Shown here: positions 45,740 to 57,469 of the stretch, one piece after another
How positions within the stretch are numbered: the first letter of the stretch is position 1
Layout of the letters: each line of letters starts with the position of its first letter
NCBI GenBank assembly: GCA_000727475.1
Contig: KL647292.1
Coordinates: 777,789 to 841,788, forward strand
Source of the DNA: Sarcocystis neurona
Lineage: Eukaryota > Apicomplexa > Conoidasida > Eucoccidiorida > Sarcocystidae
Length of the DNA stretch: 64,000 nucleotides
Direction: 5' to 3'
Notes under the pieces: generated by a model
Databases searched by the model: none
Seen by the model: only the letters and a program-made list of their open reading frames with translations
Told to the model about the DNA's origin: nothing
Translations under genes and position numbers: made by a program

Positions 45740-48700
45740 CTGCTTTAGAGCGGTCCCCTTGAGAAGTGCCGCATCGCTGCTGGTGGCAGAGAGCAGCTGG
45801 TGGAACAGAAGCAGCATATCTCTCCGCGTGCTGCAGCGCAGACCCCACACGTCGATGGCTGTGGCAGCAGGGTCGGTCGAGGACCAGGACAGCCGCAGGC
45901 CTGCAGCAGACGCCACTGCTGCTGCTGCCGTCTTTTCCTCTTCTTTTGCTGGCCGTCCTGTCTTGTCTCCCTCATAACAAGAGTAGCTGCTACTGCTGCG
46001 CAGCCGTGCGGCAATGCGGCACTGAACGCCCGCTGCAGTCGCTGGTGAGTGCGCCACCGCCTCCTGCTGCTCTTCACAAACCACAAAGCTCCTTTTCTGC
46101 AACGCCATTTGCGAAGCTGCACTTCTTCCTGCTGTTGCTGCTGCTGGAACTCCAGTCCCTGTTGCTGCCGCAGCAGGGAGAAGAAGAGAAGGCAGAGCCG
46201 CTGGCGCAACCGAAAGAGGCAGAAAAGCAACGTGTGTTCCTCCTGCAGCGTCTGACGCATGCACCAGCAGAGTTCCACACGTCAGTCGCAGCGCAGACGC
46301 AGCAGTAGCAGCAGGCAAGGCTGACGCAGCAGCAGCAGATGATCCAGCAGCAGGAGGACTCGACTTGTTGTTGTAGATGAGTGGTACCGGAGGCTGCTGC
46401 CTTTCAGCTGCGACAGCGCCTTCGCAGAGGCCATAAGGAGATAGGCCAGGAACCCCCCCGTGGCAGCTGCACCAGCACTTTCTGTGGCTGCTGCTGCTGC
46501 TGCTGTCGGAGGAAGGATAGTTGTCGCTGCTGCTGCTATTGCAGCAGTGGCCTGTGTGGTTGCTGTTATTACTGCACAAGCGCTTTTCGTGGCTGCTGCC
46601 GCTGTAGGTGCACGAATGATTTCTCCGGCTGCTGTAACTGCGGATGCATATCTGCCGGCTGCTGTGACGCCGCCGATCACCAGCGCTGCTGCTGCCGCGA
46701 CCGCGGAAGCGGCCACCTTCACTTGTGCTCCTGCTGTTGCTGCTGCTGTGACTCCTCTCGCTGCTGCCGTGGCTCCTGCTCTTGCTGCGGCCGCTGCTGC
46801 TGTTGCTGCGGCAGCTCCGGCTGTTGCTGCGGCCGCTCCTGCTGCTGCTGCGGCCGCTCCTGCTGTTGCCGCTGCAGTTGCTCTCGCTGACGGTGCTGGT
46901 GTTGCTGCAGGTGCTGATGCCGCCGCTGCACAACTTTTGCTGCAGGGGCGCAGTAGGGGCGTAGAAGGATATGTTGTGAAATCGCACACGGAAGCAGGAC
47001 TCACAGCGTTCTTCACATTCTTCGAAAATTCTCTCCGCTGTCGGAAGTTGCTGCTGATCAGCTCCAGCTGCAGCAGCGGTAGCAGCCAGAACCACGCCAG
47101 CCATACTCCCTGCTTCTTCGTTTCTTTGTCTTGCTGCTGCGGTTCTAGAGAGACGCTGCTTCAACAACGGGAAGGCAGCACGGGCACCTGCAGCACCAGC
47201 GGCAGACGTTGTAGCAGTCGGAAAAGCACCAGCAGCAGCCGTAGCACTTTTCGTTGCAGTTCCTCGTACGGCCGCAAGGAACTGCTGCTGGTCAGCAGAC
47301 GCAGCCTGCACGTCGCGAGCAGCAGCAGCAGCACTTTCTTCTTCCTCATCTTCTGCTGCAGGAGGGAACACCTGCTGCAGCGCATTCGCAAACGCAGCAG
47401 CAGAAGCAGCAGCGTCACCACCAGCAGCTCCTGCTGCCGCTGCTTCTACGCTGCGCTGCAAGTCTGCTGCAGCCCCACCCGCTGCGAGACCGCTGCTTCC
47501 GCACAGCGGCGGCTGCAACTCCTCTTTTTCGACGAACAATCCGGGTGCCATGTCGCCACGACATCGAAAAGCGGCGGCAGCTCTGCTCCTGCTTGTCCTG
47601 TTGCAGCTGCTGCCGTTGTTGGTGCTGTTGCTGCTGCTGTTGTTGCGGCTGCTGTTCGTAGAGCCGCTGGCGTTGCTGTCATCACGGCTGCTGCTGCTAC
47701 TGCAGCAACGTTCGCCGCTGCTCCACGCCGCAACAGCCACCAGCGGTACCCCTCCTTCAGCATTTCCTGCTGCTGCTGCAGCAGCTGCCGCACCCCCACT
47801 TGCTGCTGCCTCCGACAGTGCTGCTCCGCCTGTCTTCGAGTTCGCTGCTGCCGCTGCTGCTGGCGCTTCTGCTGCTGCCGCTGCTGAGCGTTCTTTCTGC
47901 TTCTTCCAGAGAGACTTGAGGTGCAGCAGCAGCAGCAGCCAAAACAGCGCTCCGTTCTGCTGCCACAGCAGCCACCCGCCTGCCACTTCCGCACGTATAT
48001 GCTGCCGCCACCTTCTCTCTCTCTGTTGCTGCTGCTCTTCCTCTTGCTTCTGCTCCTTCTGCTCCTTTTCCTGCAGCCGGAACCTCCGTCGAGCCTCACG
48101 CTGCTCCTGTTCCCGATGCAGCTGCTGCTGCCGCACCTGCTGCTGCCGCACCTGCGGCTGTTGCAGCTGCTGCTGTTGCTGCATGTGAAGTGAGAGTGTT
48201 ACACAGCTTAGCTCGCCTACGGCGTGCACTTCTATCGGACTGCTGCTGCTTCCGCCGGGGTTGCTGGTGGTGGTGCTGCTGTTCCTGCAGGTGCCAGTCG
48301 TACGAGGGGATCCAGCAGCAGCGACAGGCGCTGAAGCGTGAATCTCACTGCACACTGCTGCTGAAGTCTCTGCCGCTGCAGCAGTTGCTATGGCTGCTGC
48401 ATGCGCTGCTGTCGCCGTTGTCAATAACGCTGCTCTGCCTGCTCTAAACGCAGCTGTTTCTGTCGCCGTGGTTACTGCAGGCACCGCTGCGGCACCTGCT
48501 CCTCCTGTCTTCTGAAGCGTCTCTGCTGCTGCGGCGGCAGCATCGCCCGCACTGCCTGTTGCCGCTGCTGCAGCCTCTTCGGCTTCCGTAGGCGCTGCTG
48601 CTGCTGCTGTTGCAATGAAGTCAGGCCTTGCTGCTCCTTCTGCTGTGGCTGCTGCCGCTGACGATTCAACCCCCGGTGCTGTTGCTGCTGTCGTAACACC

Positions 48701-51700
48701 TGTCGCTGTTGCTTCCACCTGAATACCGAGCACTCCTGGTGGTGCTGTCTTTCGTCTTAGGGTCGTTGCTGCTGCAGCGCCTGCTCCTGCTGCACCAGCG
48801 GCAGGAGTTAGAGTCGGTGTCCTCGGGCGCACTCTTGCCGTCTCCGCTGCCACCGCTGCTTCTTCTCGACTTGCTGCATTTGAAGTAGCTCCTCCTACTG
48901 GGGCTGCCGCTGCGGTCGCTGCTTCCATCGCTGCTGCCGTCGCTGCTGCTCTTGCTGCTGCTGCCGGTACTGCTGCCGATGCTGCTTTTGGTGCTGCGGT
49001 TGCTGCTGCCTGTGCTGCTGCTGTTGCTGCTGCAATATGTGAGACAGGGGGCTCATAGGGCGATAAGGCCACGCCAATTTCAACGCGGCGGAAACGGACG
49101 TTGCACAAAAATGCCTTGCACGGGGTGTCAGCCGCGAGGGCCGCTGTCCCAGAGCAGCCTGGTGCACCTTCCTTCTGCTGCTGTTTCTTCGTCAGCGCCG
49201 TCGCTCCTTCCTCCACCAAACTGCTGGGGTCTCTCCTTGCAATACTCTGCCGTGGCTTCATGTCCGTGTACTGCTGCTGCTGCTTGAAACGGCGCTCCTG
49301 TAGTAGCTGCTGCTGCGCTACCTCAGTCTCTTCTTCCCCCTTCTCCTCTCCTTTCTCCTGAACCTGCCGCTTCAAAAGCTCCTGCACCTGCTGCTGTGAT
49401 TGCATCTGCGGCTCTTCCACCTGCTGCGGCTGCTCTACCACCTGCTGCGGCTGCTCTTCCTGCTGCTGTTGCTGTGCTGACTGTTGCCGCTGCTGCTGCT
49501 GCTCGTCTGACTGCTGCTGTTCGTGCTGCTGCTGCAGTACGGAAGACGCGTGGAGAGAAAGTTGCATATTTACACCAACAGCACGCAGCAGGAGGGCACT
49601 GGAAGCGGAGCGTTCAAAGAGCTGCAGCAGCAAAGACGGCAGACGAATTTTGATAGGAACAGCCTGTATCGCAGAGGTGGTAGCAGCAGCAGCACCAAGC
49701 GCAGCACCGCGAGCGGCAGTCGCAGGCGCTGCAGGTGCAGAAGACTCCATCGCAGGGATAGCAGAGAAAGTAACATCGGAAGAAGAAGCAGCAGCCGACG
49801 CAAGAGGAGGAGGTGGCACAGCAGCAGCACTAGAAGACGCAGCAGCAGGAGAACAAACAGCCGCAGCACCTGCAAGAGAGACTGTCGAGACAGCGTCACG
49901 AGCAAACACGTTCGAAACAGCTGCTCCAACGACGTCCGGACAAGCAACAGCATCAAGCCGAGCCTTCTCCTCCTCCTTCCCCACCTTCTTCGGAGCAGCA
50001 GCAGCAACAGCAGCAGCAACAGAATGCTCAGCAAAATTCTTCTTTTGGCGCGACCTCAGGGAAACTTGCTTTACGTTTTCTCGCTGTTCGACGTGTCGCT
50101 GCTGCTGCTGCAATTGCTGCTGCTGTTGCGGCAGGTCGTGCTGTCCCTCCTGCTGCTGCTGAAATTGGCACTGCTGCTGCTGCAGTTGCTGCTGCCGCTG
50201 CTGCTGCTGCCCGGCGCCTTCTGCTGTTGCTCCTGCGCCGAGTATGTGGCTGCAGTTGCGACGCGCGCTACAGCTGCGAGGAGTACTGCAGCGAAGATCC
50301 CAGTAAAAAAAAATGAAGCGCGCGGCTTCGTTCAAAAGGATGGACAGCAGCACTTCTTCGGAAGACTCCACGTCGACAGCAGCAAGCTGCCACCGCCTGC
50401 CGCTTCTTTTTCTCCTGCTGCTGCAGCAGTGCCTGCAGCTGCTGCTGCTGGAGAAAGAGGACGACGAAGCATTGCCGCAGTTGCCAGAAATGCTGCTGTT
50501 TCCAGAAGTGCTGCTGTTGCCAGAAGACATGTTACAACACAAGAAGGAGCAAGAGGAAGGCAGGCTGCCACCGCTGCTGCAAGACCGGCTGCAACCGCTG
50601 CTGCAAGATTGGCTGCTGTTGCTGCTGCAAGTCGCACTAGTGCTCCTGTTCAAAGAGATGCAGCTGCGGCGCCACGTAGTGCTGCAGAGGACGCTGTTGC
50701 TGCTGTTCTTAGCGCTGCTGGTGCTGCCGCTCTCACTGCTGCTGCTACCGATGTTGGCGACTTTGGTGCTGCTGTAGCTGCCGCTGCTGCACCAAAGTCG
50801 CCAACATCGGTAGCAGGTGTTTCCGCAGCGGCAGCTGCGGCCGTTGCTGTCCGCGCTGCTGCTGTCAGCGCTGCTGCTGTCAGTGCTACTGCTGTCGGCG
50901 CTGCTGCTGCAATTGAAACGCAGAGTCACAGACAGTCTCGCTGCAACCATCAGCGGGGGGCAAGGACCGAAGGATTCTGCTGCGGCTGCTGCCATCACAG
51001 CAGCAAGAGAAGAGGAAATCTCTCCGTCGGCTCTTGGTGCTGCTGATGCTCCTTCTGCTGCTGCTGCTGCTCGCAGCCCTGTTACAGACGTCTCTGTGAC
51101 ACCTATTGCTTCCCTTCCCGCTGCCGCCGTTACTGCTGCGGTTGTTGCTGTTCTCGCTGCTGCTGTTGCAGGGCGGGTTAGGCCGAAGACCATGTCGGCT
51201 ACTGCCGCTGCTGCAGCTCCTACTGCAGAGAGATTAGCGACGCCGCAGGCAGCGTCAGTTGCTGATGGGGCTGTCAAAATCGCACGTGCCGAAGCAGCAG
51301 CACCAGTTTCCCTTTCTTCTGGTGCTGCTGCTTCTTCTCTAAGTTCTCTCTCTCCTCCTTCGCCTGCGGCAATGGCAGGCAAAACCGCTTCTGCCGCTGT
51401 CGGTGCCCCTCCTGCTGCTCCCGCTGCTGCTGAAGAAGAAGCGGCAGCAGCACCTTCAGCAGCAGCAGCCTTGCTATTGGCAGCGAGACCAGCAGGAGCA
51501 GCAGCAGCAGCACCGCCGGAAGCAATGGCGACATCCTCGACAGCAGCAGCAGCACTTTTAGCTGCGCGGCCAGCATCTAACGTGTGTGGGGAAGGGGGGT
51601 GGCTATCTGCAGGACAAATCAAAAGATGCTGGTCCTGCATGCGACTGGTACGCTGGCAGCTGAGGGAGACAATGGACGGACGTTTTGGTCCAGGAGCACC

Positions 51701-53763
51701 AGCAGCAGACAGAGGGAAAGAAGATAGCGTCAACGTGCCCGTAGAACCCGCAGGTATAGGAGGGATCGCTCTTGATATTGCTGCTGCTCCTCCTCCTCCT
51801 TCTCCTGATTTATTCTTGACTTCTCCTTCTGCTGCCTGGAGTGGAGCTCGTGCTGCTTCCGCCTCTGCGGCAGTTGCTGCTGCCGCTTCCATGTAGCAAG
51901 CCAGAAAAGGCCTCGGGCACCGCCTGCAGCCCCTTCTCGCTTCATCTGGCAAAAAAGCGGCAGCAGCCCCCCTCCCAGCACCAGCGGCAGTAGCTGCACA
52001 GGAACTCGCCCACGGGGCAGCTGGCGCTACAGCAGAAGCACCGGGAGCAGCTGCAGCAGCAGTTGTAGCCACCAGATCGGATGCAGCCAGGACACATCTC
52101 CTGTTATCTGTCGTTGCTGCGCCTGCTGTCGAATTCCGAGGCAGGTACAGCAGTTGACGCGCCTGCTGATACACCGCCTTTTGTATGGATGCAGCAGCCG
52201 CAGTCTCCTCTCTCCGACTGCCTCGCTGTCTGCGAGCTCCCATCGCTGCTGTTGCTGCCGTTGCTGCTGCTGCTGCTACTCCTCCTGCTACGGCTGTTCC
52301 TGCTGCTGCTAACCATTGTAGGATTCCTGTTGCTGTTATTGCTGCGGACGCCTGCGCAGCAGCAGAGAGGAAAGCAGCAGCAACGCCGTCACGAAGGGCA
52401 GCCGTCTGCTGATGCTGGCGATGACGCTGTATTGCAGCTGCTGCAGCAACACCTAGCCGTTGATGGAAATCGCAGAGCGCTGCTGCTGCATCTTCACGAG
52501 ATGCTGCCGGCCTATCCAAGTCTGATAGGCATGCCGTTGCTACTGCTGCTGCTTTCTCTGCTCCTGATGCAGCCGTTGTCACTCCTCGTGCTGCGGCATC
52601 CCCTTCTGCTGCGGCTGTCTCCCCACTTTTTCCTGCCCTTCCTGCTGCCGTAGCTGCCTTTCCTGCAGCGCACGCTCCTCCTGCTGCTCGGACAAAGAAG
52701 CCCGCCGCGGCTCTCTCTTCTGCTTCTCCTGGTGTCTCTACGGCCACCTGAGCTTCTCGTCTCGCTGCGGCTTCCTGTGTTGCCGCTGGAACTAGTTCCT
52801 CTGGTGCGCCCTCATCCTCCGCGCCTACTGCTGCTGCTGGGAGGGCGGCGGAGGGGTGACTTTCAGCTGCAGCAGGATCGCGAGGAGGCGCTGCGTAGGT
52901 GGCAGTTGCAGCAGCAGCAGTGGATCGTCGGCCGATGCGATAAGCAGCAGGAGCAGGAGTATCGGCAACAGCATCACCTGCGCAGGCAGCAGCAGCAGCA
53001 TGAGCAGCAACAGCAGAAACACCGGCCGCGGCCCCAAGAACAGCAGTGGCAGTAGCACCTTCAGCAGCAACGGCGGCAAAGTCAGTCGCAACGTTAAAAT
53101 CAGCAGCAGCAGCAGCAGCAGAAGCACCAGCAGCAGCACCTGCAGCGGTAGCAGCATCTGCAACAGCAGCACGCTGACCTACGCTACAGCAAGGTGTGGG
53201 AACGAGGAAAGCAGCCAGCTCTTCCTGCGAGTGAAACGAGAGAAGTGAAAGTTCCCGCTGCACCAAAGTTTGTAAACTGATGGACCGGTCAAAGTAACGA
53301 GGCAGCAGCAGCACATCGTCCGCAGTCATTAACAAGCAGCAACTATCGCCAAACGCTGTCACTGCTGCTGCTGGCGCTGCTGCTGTTGCTGCTGCTGACG
53401 CTGACGCTGACGCTGACGCTGCTGTTCTTGGTGCTGCTGCTTCTGGTGCTGCTGTCTCTGTTGCAGTTACAGAAAGCCGTTTGCTGCTGCTCGCTGCTGC
53501 AAAAGAGCTTGTCTCTTCTTGGGAATTCAGCAGCCGCTGCGCTGTCGCCGGAAAGTAAACAGCAGCGAGCAGTCGTTCCACGGCAACAGCAGCTCCACCG
53601 ACGAGCAGCCGCATGCAGCAGGACTGCAGCGTGGAGAACAGCATGTCCAGCACATTAGCTGCTGCTGCTGCTTCGGCTACTTTTTTCCTTCCTTTTTCCT
53701 CTCCCCCGGCCTGCTTCCGCTTCTTCACCGCTGCTGCTGCTGCTCTTGCGCCGAAGAAGACTC
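45740..53763 (-). CDS. Giant BLTP2/SABRE-like gene, exon 2
   Basis: Codes residues ~826-3,500: 8,024 nt, entered in phase 1 and left in phase 0. Acceptor ATGTTGCCCTGCGCAG ends at 53764; donor CAG|GTCAGC at 45740. Non-repeat islands in order: NVLDMLFSTLQSCCMRLLVG and LMTADDVLLLPRYFDRSISL with VQRELSLLSFHSQEELAAFL (~53.3 kb), SVTLRFNCSSS (~50.9 kb), AARFIFFYWDLRCSTPRS (~50.3 kb), VPIKIRLPSLLLQLFERSAS then LLLRAVGVNMQLSLHAS (~49.6 kb), KAFLCNVRFRRVEIGVALSP (~49.1 kb), ESCFRVRFHNISFYAPTAP (~47.0 kb) and DVWGLRCSTRRDMLLLFHQL (~45.8 kb). These alternating hydrophobic strands recur about every few hundred residues, separated by Ala, Ser, Gln and Asn/Ser-rich repeat. This is what an RBG lipid-transfer channel with large loop insertions would look like. 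Confidence 0.6.
50742..50816. repeat. Perfect 28-bp inverted repeat with 19-bp loop
   Basis: Left arm 50742-50769 and right arm 50789-50816 are exact reverse complements (arms contain CCGATGTTGGCGACTTTGG and its complement). The spacer is 19 bp. It lies inside exon 2 of the giant gene, so the mRNA could form a stable hairpin. The two arms encode different peptides in the exon frame (one includes STKVANIGSSSS). Confidence 0.9.
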
Positions 53764-54993
53764 CTGCGCAGGGCAACATTAGCAGCATACGCCAGAGGAG
53801 CAGCAGCAGTAATCGTCGCAGCACCAACAGGCGCAGCAGCAGCAGCAACCGGAAGTAACGCAGAGAAGACGATAACGCAGCAGCAGCGGCAGGAGCGAAT
53901 CACACTTTCTTCAGCGTCTCATCACATATATCTATGTATTTCTGCATGTAGAGAAGTAACAGACCGTCCCACTCAGACGGCAGACGGCAGCAACAGAAAC
54001 AGAAGGAGAGGCAGCAGCAGCACAGCAGTGTTGCAGCAGCACCAGGCAGCAGTTCATTTTCCCCAGCAGGAGTCAAGCGACCAGGGGATGCAGCGAATCG
54101 CAGTCCGCTGCACCAGCGGCAGACAGCAGCGCAGCAGCGCGGCAGCACCAGCAGCCCGGGCCCCGTGCCCCAAGCAGCAGCGAACGAGAAAAAAATGGCC
54201 TCACAGCAGCAGCAGTAGAAAGCGCATGCAGCGCACTGCAGCAGCTACTTTGTAGAGTTGGCCACACCCAGGGCAACCCCAGCCATATACACGAATACAC
54301 ATAAATCCCCATTATCTCATATACGTATACATACATACGTGCATATATATATATATATATACACATACATACACACATATATGTAGACGAATCAAGGAGC
54401 TGGTTCTGCTGCCACTCTTTGTCTCTCCATTTCCTCACCCAAGCTTCGCGTCGACGAGTGGCAGCCGTCTGTGCAGCAGAAGCAGCAGCCACCGCCGCAG
54501 CAGCGGGAGGCAGCAGTGGCAGCAGCTGCTGCACCGCGGCACCGGTTTCCTCCCTCTGCTGCAGCAGGAGCAGCAGCAGCAGGAGCAGCAGCAGGAGCAG
54601 CAGCAGCAGGAGCAGCAGCAGGAGGAGCAGCAGCAGGAGGAGCAGCAGCAGCAGGAGCAGCTGCAGCAGGAGCGGCAGCAACCGCTGCAGAAGCAGTGGA
54701 GCGTATTTGCGTGCAGAGGCGACGCCACAGCAGCAGCGGCCTTTGACGCGTGCCGTCTCCGGTGCCCGGAGCCTGGGCAGCACAAGCAGCAGCAACTTTG
54801 CCAGGAGCAGCAGCATTTTCACTAGCAGCGTGCCCACTCCCAACAGCAGGAAGACAAACAGGATGAGCTTCTCGATCACAAGGAAGTGCACTGCGCTCCA
54901 GCAGCGGAGCAGCAGGGTGACGCAGCGCCGCCTCGGGCACGCCTGCTTCATGCGTGGGGCGCTGCTCCTCGGATGCGGAGGAAACTTCCACAC
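53764..54993 (-). other. Intron 1 of the giant gene
   Basis: 1,230 nt. Donor GCGGCAG|GTGTGG at 54994/54993; acceptor CCCTGCGCAG at 53764, phase 1 on both sides. It contains a TA/CA microsatellite at 54280-54380, a (GCAGCAGGA)-type block on the plus strand at 54555-54690, and GCA-rich DNA at 53980-54240. A minus-strand stretch near 54430-54480 (RREAWVRKWRDKEWQQN) is open but left out for lack of splice support. Confidence 0.5.
54555..54690 (+). repeat. GCAGCAGGAGCA repeat block
   Basis: Tandem GCAGCAGGA/GCAGCA units, reading Ala-Ala-Gly or Gln-Gln-Glu on the plus strand. It lies in intron 1 of the giant gene, opposite in strand sense to the CAG tracts of the flanking exons. Confidence 0.85.
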
Positions 54994-57469
54994 CTGCCGC
55001 TGCATCATCCACTTCCTCCGCTGCTGACGCATCGCCTCTCTTCCACCCGTCCGCTGCTGTTTCTCGCGCTTCACTTGCTGCTCGTGCTGCTGCTGGAAGT
55101 GCTGCTCCTGCAGAAAGATTGCACGAGTCAGCGACGACGACAAAGGCAGCGAGACGAGAGATCTCCACCGTCAGGCGCATGCGGCGCCGTTGCTGCTCGT
55201 TCTCCTCCTCCTGCTGTTGCTGCTGCTGCTCCTGCGGTTGCTGTCGCCCCTGCGGTTGCTGTCGCTCCTGCGGTTGCTGCTGCTCTCGCTCTTGTGGTTG
55301 CTGTTGCTCCTGCTGTTTCTGGTGGTGCTGTCGTGTGAAAATCTTTTCAAAGAAATTACACATTTTTGAAGAGCGCTGCTGCTCCTGCTGTTGTTGCCCG
55401 TCCTGCTGCTGCAGCTTGTTCAATCGTGGCTGCTGCAGCCCCTGCTGCTGCGAGTTCCGAAGCCTGTGTGGCACCTCTTGCTGGACCTGCTGCTGCTGCT
55501 GCTCCCGCTGCTCGCACGTCAAACGCAGCTGCACAGAAGCCCTGCTGCTGGCTTCCATTGCACTGCACGTACACCCCACTGGCAGTGGCTGCTGGTGCTT
55601 TTTCGGAGAGCCGCTGGGGAGCGAGGACGCGGAGACGGCCACACCTGCAACAGCAGCGGTAGCAGCAGAAGCTTCAGGGAAACTCCTCCCGTCGCCGCTG
55701 CTGCTATTGCTGCAACCGGCGTGGTGCTCTTTGCTCCCTGCAGCATCACACTTCACGCTGCCCCGGCGATCTTCAATATCCTTCCCAAACAAGCTGCCAA
55801 CAAGCTGTAGCTTATATTTTTTGCTGCTGTACCCGCAACAACCAGTGCATGCGTCCTCCTCGGGCGTAGCTAGGCTGCTGTCTTCCCTCCTGCTGCTGTC
55901 CTCCTCGCTGCTGCTGTTGCTGTCTTCCACGCTTCTGCCCCCCCTGCTGCAGTCATCTCTGCTGCTGCTGACCTCATCCTCGCTACTGCTGCTGCTCGGC
56001 TCCTCCTCCTCCTCCTCCACACTGCTACTGCTGCAGAGCTGCTTCGTCCGGAGAGTCGCGCAGCTTCTCCTGCCGCTTTGAAAGCTGCTGCCATTGCTGC
56101 TGAAGCTGCTGCTGTTGCCGTCCACGCCGCCGCTGTGGCTGTCTGCATCCTTGCCGCTGCTGCAGTGGTCGCGGCTGCTTTGGTTGCTGCTGCTGTTGTT
56201 GCTGGTGGGAGCAGTCCCTCGTCTCTTCCCGTCACGCTTCTGCCAACGTGTGGGGCAGGACGTCGTTGCTGCTGCTGCAGCGGTGGGGATGCAGGCCGAA
56301 AAGAAACGCTGCCGCAGCAGTGCCCAGGGGGAGTACTTCTGCTGCAGCGCGCCTCCCTCACCTCGAGCAGTCGCTGCTTCTCTGCTGCTGCTGCTCTTTG
56401 CAGCGGCGGCGGAGATACGCCGCGTCTGTGCGAGCAGCAGCAGCAACGCCCGTAGAACTAATCTTGAAAACAGGTAGCCAGCAGCAGCAGGGAACGAGAG
56501 AGAAAGGCGACGCGTCCCAGAAGCGGGGCAGTCAGATATGCAAACCTCCCTGCTGCTGCTGTTGCTGCTGCGGCTGTGAACAGGCAGTTGCCGCAGCCGG
56601 AGACGGAGAATTTCTATCTCTATACACACCGCTGATGCCGGACTTCTGCTGCTGCCGATGCTGCAGCAGCACCTGCCGGACGAAGCATCAGCAGCAACAT
56701 GCTTGTATCCATCTCCTGCGTTGCTCGCCCTAACGCTCCACAGCGTCTGCATGGGCGACTGCGCATTTTCCGGCTGCTGTTGCTGCTGTCTCTGGGGGGG
56801 TTCCTGCTTGTCGTATCGCTGCTGTGGGCACTGCTGCTCGACGTGTTGATGCTGCTGGTGTGGGCACAGCTGCTCGCGTTCCAGCAGCAGCGAGATGTCC
56901 GAGAACTGAAGAAGACCCGTATAACGAATAGACGAACAAGTCAACAGCCACCTGCCCGCTGCGCCAGCGCAGCAGCAGACGGACCGTGTACCACAGAAAG
57001 CAGCAGCTGCTGCAGGCAGACACTTCAGAGAGCCATGGCTACAGTCTTCACCGGCTGCTGCGTCTGGCAGTAACGAAGCAGCAACGCCGCCAGCAGCGGC
57101 GTTTAACGGGAATGCGTCCCACACAGCTGCTGCGTCGTCGCATGCGCTTCTTCGCTGAGGAGATTTTTCACACGAAGAGATGTTGAGGCAGAAGCCCTGT
57201 TGCTGCTGTTTCTGTTCTTCTCCTTCCTGCTGCGGAACTTGCACTTTTTCCGGCTGCAGTTCGCACTGCTCCCGCAGCTGCTGTTTCTGCTGTCGCTGCT
57301 GCTGCAGGGCGTTGTGGGTCGGCTGCAGCAGGTGGCACGCAGCGCGGTTCGAGATAGGCAGTCGGCGGACGATCCGGCGCAGCAGCACCGTAAGCAGCAG
57401 CGGCAGCAGCAGCAGCGCAACAGCAGAGGCAGCAAGCAGCCAGAGGAGAGTCAAGACCGGCGTCGTCAT
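54994..57469 (-). CDS. Giant BLTP2/SABRE-like gene, exon 1 (start, membrane anchor)
   Basis: Residues 1-825; phase 1 at its end. Start ATG at 57469-57467 with AAA before it. Residues ~3-31 (VLTLLWLLAASAVALLLLPL then LTVLLRRIVRR) form one hydrophobic segment followed by basic residues, a signal-anchor as in BLTP1/BLTP2 proteins. Then Gln repeat, GFCLNISS, SSIRYTGLLQFSDISLLLER (~56.9 kb), AVCIEIEILRLRLRQLPVHS (~56.6 kb), an acidic Ser tract (SSSEEDSSRREDSS), KKYKLQLVGSLFGKDIEDRR (~55.8 kb), KMCNFFEKIFTRQ, a PQERQQ tract and RMRLTVEISRLAAFVVVADS (~55.15 kb). The paired strands fit a first RBG element. A small intron near 57.13-56.96 kb is possible: the phase would fit, but the donor is weak. Confidence 0.6.
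55225..55325. repeat. Degenerate 15-18-bp repeat coding QPQERQ
   Basis: Plus strand CTGTCGCCCCTGCGGTTG / CTGTCGCTCCTGCGGTTG units; minus strand reads PQEREQQQPQERQQPQGRQQ inside exon 1. Confidence 0.7.

Noticed and set aside
54392..54993. Continuation of exon 1 into an Ala/Pro run (APAAAAPPAAAPP)
   Set aside because: The frame is open, but this is TGC repeat on the transcribed strand, and a donor GGCAG|GTGTGG with the correct phase lies at 54994.
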